Part shown: in pieces, positions 12,866 through 18,885 of the stretch
Position numbering within the stretch: position 1 is the stretch's first letter
How the letters are laid out: each line of letters opens with the position of its first letter
Source: JAQUSX01 sp035446985
GTDB lineage: Bacteria > Bacillota > Clostridia > Christensenellales > CAG-314
NCBI GenBank assembly: GCA_035446985.1
Contig: DAOTGG010000018.1
Location: forward strand, 1-18,885
Length of the DNA stretch: 18,885 bases
Direction of reading: 5' to 3'
The notes under the pieces: model-generated
The model's input: the letters and a program-made list of their open reading frames with translations, nothing else
What the model was told of the DNA's origin: nothing
Databases searched by the model: none
Position numbers and translations under genes: made by a program

Positions 12866-14059
12866 ATGCCTATTATTGCGCCGAACATCTTATTGCCACG
12901 TAAGGATATTGATTTAACAAAGTGGGCGGTTATTGCTTGCGACCAGTTTACTTCTGAGCCGGATTATTGGACGGAAGTCGCTAATATCGCAAATAATGCG
13001 CCTAGTACTTTGCATATCACTTTACCCGAAATTTATCTAAACAAGGTTACCGAAGAAACAATTGAAGAAATCAACAACACTATGAATAGATATCTTTCCG
13101 AAGGTATTTTTAGAGATATAGGTAAATGTTTTGTTTTGACGGATCGCGCTACACCGTACGCTAAACACCGTATAGGGCTTGTTTTGGCTATCGACCTCGA
13201 ACAATACGAGTATACGGTCGGAACAAAAGCGGCGATACGCGCAACCGAAGGAACAATAATAGAACGCATACCTCCGCGCAAAAAAGTACGTATTAATGCT
13301 CCTATCGAATTGCCTCACATTATGGTTTTGTTTAACGATAAGAAAAACAAAATTATCGGCAATCTTTATAACAACCGTGAAAATCTCGAAAAACTTTATG
13401 ATTTTGATTTGAATATGGGCGGCGGTCATATTACGGGTTACAAAGTGACAGAAACAGCGAAAGTTATCAAACAATTTAATACGCTTGTCGGCGAAACAGG
13501 AATGTTGTTCGCTGTCGGCGACGGCAACCATTCGCTCGCTACCGCAAAATCATGCTGGGACACTATAAAACAAAATTTAACCGAAGAACAAAGATTGACG
13601 CATCCCGCTCGTTTCGCTTTGGTTGAAGCTGTCAACATTTACGACAAAGGACTCAGTTTTGAACCTATTCATAGAGTAGTATTCAATCCGTCGGAAGAAT
13701 TAGTGCAGGAAATAAAATCTATCGAAGGCACGACGCATTGCGAATTGTATCGTAACGGCAAATCCGAAAAACTCGCTCTCCCCGCTGACCCTGTGGAAGC
13801 GGTTGAAAAAGTACAGAATATTATCGACAAATATATAGAACAAAATCCCGAAATAAAAGTCGATTACGTTCACGGCATGAAAAACGTAAAACACGTTGTG
13901 GACGAAAATCCCGACAGCATTGGAATAACTTTGCCTGCTTTTGACAAAGCGATGTTTTTCGATTATATCGAAAATAAAGGAGCAATGCCGAGAAAAACTT
14001 TCTCAATGGGCGAAGGCGTGGAAAAAAGATATTATCTCGAAGCGAAACTCATTAAATAA
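12866..14059 (+). CDS. DUF1015 family protein
   Basis: The protein is 397 residues and soluble, with no signal peptide. It has the family landmarks: an N-terminal PNILLPRKDIDLTKWAVIACDQF block, a DRATPYAKHRIGLVLAID stretch, and the strongly conserved VGDGNHSLATAKSCWD motif (about 216-231), which resembles an active-site or ligand-binding segment with D, N, H and K. DUF1015 proteins are often encoded beside serine or phosphoglycerate metabolism genes in Clostridia, and some archaeal relatives act on serine phosphorylation; neither context is present here. An AAAGGAGA ribosome binding site sits 7-8 nt upstream. Family membership is reasonably sure; the reaction is unknown. Confidence 0.85.
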   Translation: MPIIAPNILLPRKDIDLTKWAVIACDQFTSEPDYWTEVANIANNAPSTLHITLPEIYLNKVTEETIEEINNTMNRYLSEGIFRDIGKCFVLTDRATPYAKHRIGLVLAIDLEQYEYTVGTKAAIRATEGTIIERIPPRKKVRINAPIELPHIMVLFNDKKNKIIGNLYNNRENLEKLYDFDLNMGGGHITGYKVTETAKVIKQFNTLVGETGMLFAVGDGNHSLATAKSCWDTIKQNLTEEQRLTHPARFALVEAVNIYDKGLSFEPIHRVVFNPSEELVQEIKSIEGTTHCELYRNGKSEKLALPADPVEAVEKVQNIIDKYIEQNPEIKVDYVHGMKNVKHVVDENPDSIGITLPAFDKAMFFDYIENKGAMPRKTFSMGEGVEKRYYLEAKLIK

Positions 14060-14080
14060 TTTCGCTTAATTAAAAAGATT

Positions 14081-14116
14081 AACAACGTTCGTTTTTGCGG
14101 ACGTTGTTTTGTTTTT
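14081..14116 (+). terminator. Intrinsic terminator after the DUF1015 gene
   Basis: AACAACGTTCG (14081-14091) pairs with CGGACGTTGTT (14098-14108) with one G-T wobble and a 6-nt loop, followed by TTTTGTTTTT. It separates the rightward unit from the convergent aspartate kinase gene. On the other strand the stem is followed by a less perfect T-rich stretch, so it may act in both directions. Confidence 0.85.
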
Positions 14117-14160
14117 CCAAAATTAAAATTAAATAAATTCGTTTTTAAATTTATATATAG

Positions 14161-15303
14161 CTAAATTTTTGAAAAATAATCGTAAACGGTCTGAACGGTG
14201 GAATTTCCGCGTTCCGTTATCAAACTCAAAGTATTGTCGCCTTTGGACAGAAAAAAGATTTTGCCGAGTTTATCTATTATTTCATCAGTATTGTATTTGC
14301 CGTAATAGACAACTTGAATATATTCGGCGGGCGTCTCAAATACGCTTTTGATTTTTTGTATCGGTTTTTCCGACAGCGTTCGGGTTATCGTTTCCGCGTT
14401 ATAAAACTTAAGATTTTCAAAATTTTTGATAGGTATAATCTTGTCAAAAACCGAGTACACGGCTTCAAAAGACGTAGCCGCCAATAAACCGTTTTTATTA
14501 GCGACTCGGGTAATCAAAGTGCCGCTGTGCGCCGGATTGAAAATATTGCGAATATTTAAAGGAATACTTTTTTTGACCAGCGGCAGCACCGTCATAGGGT
14601 GAAGCACGTCCGCTCCTATGCGGTTGAGCTTTGCAAGCTGACCGTAAGACATACACTCAATAGTTTTGGGGTTTAAAACTTTTTGGGGATTAGCCGTCAA
14701 AAAACCATTGACGTCGGTCCAGTTTTCATAAATAACGGCGTCAACCGCGTCGGATACAAGCGCGCCCGTTATATCGCTGCCGCCCCTTGAAAAAAGAGTT
14801 ATTCTGCCGAACGGGTCGCTCCCGTAAAATCCCGTCAAAACCGAATGCGGAATTTTTGCCAAAGTTTTTGCTATTAGAGCGGACGAATTTTCCATATCTA
14901 GGCGTCCGTCGGCTTTGAATTTTACTATATTCTTCGTGTCGACAAAAGTAAAATCCAGTAGCTCGGATACCATAATAGCGGAAAAATATTCCCCGCGCGA
15001 AACCAGATAAGCGTAATTTTTCGAGCTTAATAAAGATTTATTTATAATTTTTTCAATGTCGGTTTTTAGATCGTATTTTTCTTTTATAGCCAAATACGCT
15101 TCAACGATTTTTCTCAAAATTTTTTTGTCGAAAGAGCGGGAATATTCTATCAGCATATCGGTGACTTTTTTTTCGGTATTGTTTTGTTTCCCGACCGCGG
15201 ACACGACTACGTGTTTTATGCCGGGATTATTCAGTACGATTTTTCTGATTCTATTAAGATTATTAGAAGTTACGCCGCTGCCGCCGAATTTTGCAACTAT
15301 CAT
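14161..15303 (-). CDS. lysC: Aspartate kinase (short form)
   Basis: This enzyme catalyses ATP-dependent phosphorylation of aspartate, the first step to lysine/diaminopimelate, threonine and methionine. The protein is 380 residues, shorter than the roughly 400-450 of most relatives. The kinase domain is clear: AKFGGSGV at 4-11 (usual form KFGGSSV/TSV), VVVSAVGK, the SRGEYFSA segment, FSRGGSDITGAL (ATP site), YENWTDVNGF, and the IGADVLHP block. The C-terminal ~105 residues sit where two ACT regulatory domains normally lie but are short and divergent, with no recognisable effector-binding ExxGVN/ISM-type signature, so feedback control may be weak or altered. The start has only a weak AGG. It is read toward the DUF1015 gene, with the terminator 14081-14116 between them. 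Confidence 0.92.
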   Translation of the reverse strand: MIVAKFGGSGVTSNNLNRIRKIVLNNPGIKHVVVSAVGKQNNTEKKVTDMLIEYSRSFDKKILRKIVEAYLAIKEKYDLKTDIEKIINKSLLSSKNYAYLVSRGEYFSAIMVSELLDFTFVDTKNIVKFKADGRLDMENSSALIAKTLAKIPHSVLTGFYGSDPFGRITLFSRGGSDITGALVSDAVDAVIYENWTDVNGFLTANPQKVLNPKTIECMSYGQLAKLNRIGADVLHPMTVLPLVKKSIPLNIRNIFNPAHSGTLITRVANKNGLLAATSFEAVYSVFDKIIPIKNFENLKFYNAETITRTLSEKPIQKIKSVFETPAEYIQVVYYGKYNTDEIIDKLGKIFFLSKGDNTLSLITERGNSTVQTVYDYFSKI

Positions 15304-15401
15304 ACCTAAATATTATTATTTGTGAGCGAAAAAAATGCGAAATTACGCTGGCTAGCATAATATTGATTATTTATTTAGCAAAATTAAAGAAAATTTACGT
15401 T

Positions 15402-15435
15402 AAAAAAAAACCGAGCCTTTTAATTGAGCTCGGTT
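15402..15435 (-). terminator. Intrinsic terminator of the glycerophosphodiesterase gene
   Basis: Read on the minus strand, AACCGAGC pairs with GCTCGGTT (8 bp, 11-nt loop) and is followed by an unbroken run of T (the plus-strand A run at 15402-15410). It begins about 33 bp after the stop codon at 15469 and separates this gene from the aspartate kinase gene downstream. Confidence 0.88.
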
Positions 15436-15468
15436 AATGTAGATTTTAAAGTTTGATATATATTTTTA

Positions 15469-16197
15469 TTATTTTGACGGAATAAAATTTTCGAAAATAA
15501 TGTTGTTGTAATATTCTTTCAACTCGTCGATTTGACTTTGTTTGCGCACGGTCCACATAATGATAGGCATACGCTTTTTTATTCTTTTGATGAGAGGTCT
15601 GCGGATGGCTTCCACGTCGTAACTAACAAATTGACTTTTGTTGGATTTTATGAAAAACAGATTTTTGAGCAAAATTTTCTGATAAAACGGCATTGTGTCG
15701 TTTTTGAAATCGCTCGCTAGCTGTCCGCGTACAAACTGCGGCGCGTGTTCTGCAAAATATTTTACGATAAAAGGATTGAACGACTGCAAAGCAAATTTGC
15801 CTTTATATTTAAGCAGTCTGTCTATGATTTTTTGTTCCGCAAGTCCTACGTTGGCGTGGGTTTTTACTTCTATTAAAAGAGGCGTTCTGCCGTCGATAAA
15901 ATCTAAAAATTCGTCAAAAGTGGGAATTTTTTCGTCAGATTCGCCAAGTTTCAGCTCTTTTATATGCTCATATTTGGTTTCCCTTATATCTCCGTCGACA
16001 CCCGTCATACGTTTTAGGTCGTTGTCGTGAAAAACGACGAGCATGCCGTCGGAAGTCATTTGCACGTCCATTTCGATTGCGTACCCTGCCTGAATCGCCT
16101 TTTCAAAAGCGGATAATGAATTTTCTTCAGAAACGCGGTCGTGCAAACCGCGGTGAGCTATTTGTTTTTTTACAAGCCAGCTTTCATAAATATTCAT
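15469..16197 (-). CDS. Glycerophosphodiester phosphodiesterase (cytosolic GDPD)
   Basis: This enzyme hydrolyses glycerophosphodiesters (lipid head-group breakdown products) to glycerol-3-phosphate and an alcohol. The protein is 242 residues, typical of the short soluble UgpQ-like class, with no signal peptide. The catalytic and metal residues are visible: A-H15-R16-G (general acid/base), E42-x-D44 (EMDVQMTSDG), and H57-D (VFHDNDLKRMTG), followed by a LLIEVK metal-ligand strand and a late SYD/WTV pair typical of the TIM barrel. The promoter (16217-16245) is divergent from that of lepA, a GAGG ribosome binding site is present, and an intrinsic terminator follows, so it is monocistronic. Exact substrate preference is not decidable from sequence. 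Confidence 0.94.
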   Translation of the reverse strand: MNIYESWLVKKQIAHRGLHDRVSEENSLSAFEKAIQAGYAIEMDVQMTSDGMLVVFHDNDLKRMTGVDGDIRETKYEHIKELKLGESDEKIPTFDEFLDFIDGRTPLLIEVKTHANVGLAEQKIIDRLLKYKGKFALQSFNPFIVKYFAEHAPQFVRGQLASDFKNDTMPFYQKILLKNLFFIKSNKSQFVSYDVEAIRRPLIKRIKKRMPIIMWTVRKQSQIDELKEYYNNIIFENFIPSK

Positions 16198-16216
16198 ATT
16201 TTTGTACCTCTGTGTA

Positions 16217-16245
16217 ATTATAAAACATCATAAAGTAAAAATCAA
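16217..16245 (-). promoter_or_regulatory. Sigma-A promoter of the glycerophosphodiesterase gene
   Basis: On the minus strand TTGATT (16245-16240), 17 bp and a perfect TATAAT (16222-16217). The start codon is about 20 bp beyond the -10, with GAGG between them, so the leader would be very short (about 12-13 nt). Confidence 0.7.
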
Positions 16246-16255
16246 TAGAAAAATA

Positions 16256-16284
16256 TTGTCAAAATCCATCTTTTCCTATAAAAT
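16256..16284 (+). promoter_or_regulatory. Predicted lepA promoter, placing the start of transcription at the start codon
   Basis: TTGTCA (16256-16261), a 17-bp spacer and TAAAAT (16279-16284). The expected transcription start, about 7 bp after the -10, coincides with the lepA ATG at 16291. No Shine-Dalgarno sequence is present in the intervening bases, so the transcript may be leaderless. Confidence 0.55.
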
Positions 16285-16290
16285 GGTTTT

Positions 16291-18084
16291 ATGAAAAATA
16301 TTCGCAATTTTTGCATTATCGCCCATATCGACCACGGAAAATCCACTCTTGCGGACAGGCTTATCGAGCTAACCGGACAAGTGGCGAAAAGAGATATGTC
16401 GGCGCAGATACTTGACAGTATGGATTTGGAACGTGAAAGGGGAATAACCATTAAGCTTGCGCCCGTCAGAATGAATTACACTTACGGCGGAGTTGATTAC
16501 GAGCTTAATTTGATTGATACTCCCGGTCACGTCGACTTTAATTATGAAGTTTCCCGCTCGCTGGCAGCGTGCGAAGGGGCGTTACTCGTCGTGGACGCAA
16601 GTCAGGGCGTGGAAGCGCAAACCCTGGCAAACTGCTACCTTGCTTTGGAAAACGATTTGGAAATAATACCCGTCATAAATAAAATAGATTTGCCTTCCGC
16701 CCGCGTGGACGAAACGAAAGCGGAAATAGAGGACGCTATCGGTCTTGACGCGACAGACTGTCCGCTCGTGTCGGCAAAAGAAGGCACAAATATTGAAAGC
16801 GTTTTAAAAGCTATCGTCGAACGCGTGCCCGAACCGAAAGGCGATGAAGCTAAGCCATTGAAGGCATTGATTTTCGATTGCCAATACGACAACTATAAAG
16901 GCGTGCTTATTTTTACCCGCATAGTTGACGGAAAAGTAAAAATCGGCACAAAAATAAAAATGTTTCAGCACAAAGGCAAAGTTTACGACGTTACCGAAGT
17001 CGGCGTTTTCGCGCCCAGATTTTTGCCTGTGGACGAGCTTACGGCGGGCGACGTCGGTTATATTGCGGCAAGCATAAAGACTGTTGGCGACGTGGGCGTC
17101 GGCGATACCGTGACGGACGCCGAAAATCCCGCTAAGGAGCCGTTAAAAGGCTATAAAAACGTTTTGCCTATGGTCTTTTGCGGCATTTATCCCGCTGACG
17201 GCAGTAAATACAACGATTTAAGAGAAGCATTGGAAAAACTGAAACTTAACGACGCTTCGCTTCTTTACGAACCCGATACGTCCGTCGCGCTCGGTTTTGG
17301 TTTCCGCTGCGGTTTTTTGGGACTGTTGCATATGGAAATAATTCAAGAGCGGCTGGAGCGGGAGTTTGATTTGGATTTGGTAACTACAGCCCCGAGCGTC
17401 AATTACAAAATATTTACGACCGACGGACAGATTTTGGAAATCGACAATCCCACAAAAATGCCAGACCCTACAAAAATCGACCATATAGAAGAACCTATCG
17501 TTATGGCATATATCTATTCGCCGCCCGATTACGTCGGCGCGATTATGGAGCTGTGTCAAAACAAACGGGGCGTTTTTATCGATATGACGTATCTCGATAC
17601 AAAGCGGGTAAAAATTACGTACGAAATGCCGCTAAACGAGATTATTTACGACTTTTTCGATAGTCTGAAATCGCGCACGCGCGGTTACGCTTCGCTTGAT
17701 TATGAAGTAAAAGGCTATAAAACTGGCAGACTTGTGCGTATGGATATGCTGTTAAACGGCGAAATCTGCGACGCTCTAAGTATCATCGTACACGAAGACA
17801 GAGCGTACAGCCGCGGACGACAAATTGCCGAAAAACTAAAAGACGCTATTCCTCGTCAAATGTTTGAAATACCCGTTCAAGCGGCAATAGGTAACAAAAT
17901 TATCGCCCGCGAAACCGTAAAAGCTATGCGTAAAGACGTATTGGCAAAGTGTTACGGCGGCGATATAACAAGAAAGAAAAAACTATTGGAAAAACAAAAA
18001 GAAGGCAAAAAACGTATGAGACAAGTCGGCAGCGTGGCGGTGCCGTCTGAAGCGTTTATGTCCATACTCAAAATAGACGAATGA
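16291..18084 (+). CDS. lepA: Elongation factor 4 (LepA), ribosome back-translocase GTPase
   Basis: This translational GTPase binds ribosomes and is implicated in back-translocation, stress recovery and initiation/assembly. The protein is 597 residues, the normal length. GTPase motifs in order are G1 A-H-I-D-H15-G-K-S-T19, switch I RERGITIK, G3 DTPGHVDF, G4 NKID and G5 SAKEG. They are followed by EF-G-like domains II, III and V, and the LepA-specific C-terminal domain with KKKLLEKQKEGKKRMRQVGS. The start (MKNIRNFCIIAHIDHGKST) matches the family N-terminus but has no ribosome binding site. The stop overlaps hemW by 4 bp. In many Firmicutes lepA-hemW is followed by hrcA-grpE-dnaK; here the window ends first. 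Confidence 0.98.
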   Translation: MKNIRNFCIIAHIDHGKSTLADRLIELTGQVAKRDMSAQILDSMDLERERGITIKLAPVRMNYTYGGVDYELNLIDTPGHVDFNYEVSRSLAACEGALLVVDASQGVEAQTLANCYLALENDLEIIPVINKIDLPSARVDETKAEIEDAIGLDATDCPLVSAKEGTNIESVLKAIVERVPEPKGDEAKPLKALIFDCQYDNYKGVLIFTRIVDGKVKIGTKIKMFQHKGKVYDVTEVGVFAPRFLPVDELTAGDVGYIAASIKTVGDVGVGDTVTDAENPAKEPLKGYKNVLPMVFCGIYPADGSKYNDLREALEKLKLNDASLLYEPDTSVALGFGFRCGFLGLLHMEIIQERLEREFDLDLVTTAPSVNYKIFTTDGQILEIDNPTKMPDPTKIDHIEEPIVMAYIYSPPDYVGAIMELCQNKRGVFIDMTYLDTKRVKITYEMPLNEIIYDFFDSLKSRTRGYASLDYEVKGYKTGRLVRMDMLLNGEICDALSIIVHEDRAYSRGRQIAEKLKDAIPRQMFEIPVQAAIGNKIIARETVKAMRKDVLAKCYGGDITRKKKLLEKQKEGKKRMRQVGSVAVPSEAFMSILKIDE

Positions 18085-18885
18085 TGACGGGCGTATACGT
18101 TCACGTTCCGTTTTGCGTGTCGAAGTGTTTTTACTGCGATTTTTGCTCGTATACGGACGGAAGTTTTACTGAATACGTCGATGCGGTCATAAACGAAATA
18201 CGTTTGCGCGCGCCGAAAGAAAAAACGAAAATAGATACGATATATTTTGGCGGCGGCACGCCTACATTATTGAACGCTTGCGATACGGGTAAAATACTCG
18301 GCGAAATTCGCGAACGTTTCGTTATCGACGCTCAGGCTGAAATCTCGATAGAATGCAATCCCGCCTCGGCGACGAAAGAAAAAATAGAGGAGCTTATTGC
18401 GCTGGGCTTCAACCGTTTTTCGGTAGGGCTTCAATGCGCAGACGACGGCATATTAAAAACGCTAAATAGACCGCACAACGTAAAAGATTTTGTCGACACC
18501 GTTACGGCGATTAAGAAATGCGGCATCAAAAACATTAGTTGCGATATAATGCTGGGATTACCTAATCAAACGGAACAAGTTTTAGATAAAACGCTCGATT
18601 TAATAGAAGAATTAAATCTGCCGCACGTTTCGGCGTACGCATTAAAAGTGGAAAAAGGCACGCCGCTTTCTAAGAAAATAAGAAAGGGCGAAATTACTTT
18701 GCCCGACGACGATTTTTCGGCGGATTTATATGAAAAAGTCAAAGAGCGTTTAGCCAAAAACGGCGTTGACCGTTACGAAGTTTCAAATTTTGCGAAAAAA
18801 GGATATGAGTGCAAACACAATCTTATTTATTGGCATTTATATGATTACTATGGTTTCGGTCCGTCCGCGCACGGCTTTATTAACG
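18081..18885 (+). CDS. hemW: HemW, radical SAM heme chaperone (C-terminal part cut by window edge)
   Basis: HemW belongs to the coproporphyrinogen III dehydrogenase-like radical SAM proteins and is thought to insert heme into target proteins; it is often annotated as oxygen-independent HemN. About 268 residues of a roughly 370-380 residue protein are present. The radical SAM motif is V-P-F-C12-V-S-K-C16-F-Y-C19-D-F-C22 (CX3CX2C plus the fourth Cys typical of this family). It is followed by YFGGGTPT near 68, ECNPAS, and the late HNLIYWHLYDYYGFGPSAH block diagnostic of HemW/HemN. The start is the ATG at 18081 overlapping the lepA stop (ATGA), or the adjacent ATG at 18084. An unusual SVGLQC replaces the usual QS in the SAM-binding strand. 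The protein is translationally coupled to lepA. Confidence 0.95.
   Translation, partial: MMTGVYVHVPFCVSKCFYCDFCSYTDGSFTEYVDAVINEIRLRAPKEKTKIDTIYFGGGTPTLLNACDTGKILGEIRERFVIDAQAEISIECNPASATKEKIEELIALGFNRFSVGLQCADDGILKTLNRPHNVKDFVDTVTAIKKCGIKNISCDIMLGLPNQTEQVLDKTLDLIEELNLPHVSAYALKVEKGTPLSKKIRKGEITLPDDDFSADLYEKVKERLAKNGVDRYEVSNFAKKGYECKHNLIYWHLYDYYGFGPSAHGFIN

Noticed and set aside
14041..14066. AGCGAAA...TTTCGCT inverted repeat over the end of the DUF1015 gene
   Set aside because: A seven-base AT-rich match overlapping the stop codon, next to a much better terminator; probably chance.
15304..15400. Promoter for the aspartate kinase gene
   Set aside because: A TATTAT box is present on the minus strand but no acceptable -35 at normal spacing, so I cannot place the promoter.

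Overview
This 18.9 kb window looks like chromosomal DNA from a strictly anaerobic, low-to-mid GC Gram-positive fermenter of the Clostridia type. The supporting signs are a CIRCE-controlled groES-groEL operon, a membrane diadenylate cyclase (cdaA), the lepA-hemW gene order, meso-diaminopimelate dehydrogenase, strong GGAGG ribosome binding sites, sigma-A-type promoters and a complete multi-subunit [FeFe] hydrogenase operon. I cannot name the species. No rRNA, tRNA, CRISPR array, insertion sequence or phage gene was recognised.

Layout. Positions 1-2489 read leftward: groEL (cut by the left edge), groES with its sigma-A promoter and CIRCE operator, then comEB (dCMP deaminase). Rightward from 2590 is ddh (DAP dehydrogenase), divergent from comEB. 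Positions 3541-11764 form one tight rightward operon for an NAD(P)-linked, probably electron-bifurcating [FeFe] hydrogenase. It has a promoter, a palindrome at the predicted transcription start, ten genes that overlap or lie within about 30 bp of each other, and an intrinsic terminator. The structural genes are hndA (NuoE-like), hndB, hndC (NuoF-like) and hndD (catalytic). Six genes sit between hndA and hndB: two small DRTGG-type proteins, a SpoIIAB/RsbW-like ATPase, a second hydrogenase-like Fe-S protein with altered H-cluster motifs, a PHP-domain hydrolase and a histidine-kinase-like ATPase with no phosphoacceptor domain. Together they look like a redox- or H2-responsive signalling unit built into the hydrogenase operon. 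This is the most interesting part of the window.

From 11858 rightward come cdaA (c-di-AMP synthase), a 46-residue single-span protein resembling only the N-terminus of CdaR/YbbR, and a DUF1015 protein, followed by a terminator. Leftward from 16197 come a glycerophosphodiester phosphodiesterase with its own terminator, then an aspartate kinase (15303-14161). Rightward from 16291 are lepA (possibly leaderless) and hemW, overlapping by 4 bp; hemW is cut by the right edge. No gap between genes exceeds about 165 bp.

Functional picture: the hydrogenase would re-oxidise NAD(P)H and ferredoxin during fermentation by making H2 (or run in reverse), and the interleaved signalling genes may tie its use to redox state. 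Aspartate kinase and Ddh both feed the lysine/diaminopimelate branch for peptidoglycan. CdaA makes the second messenger c-di-AMP, which governs osmolyte and wall homeostasis in Gram-positives.
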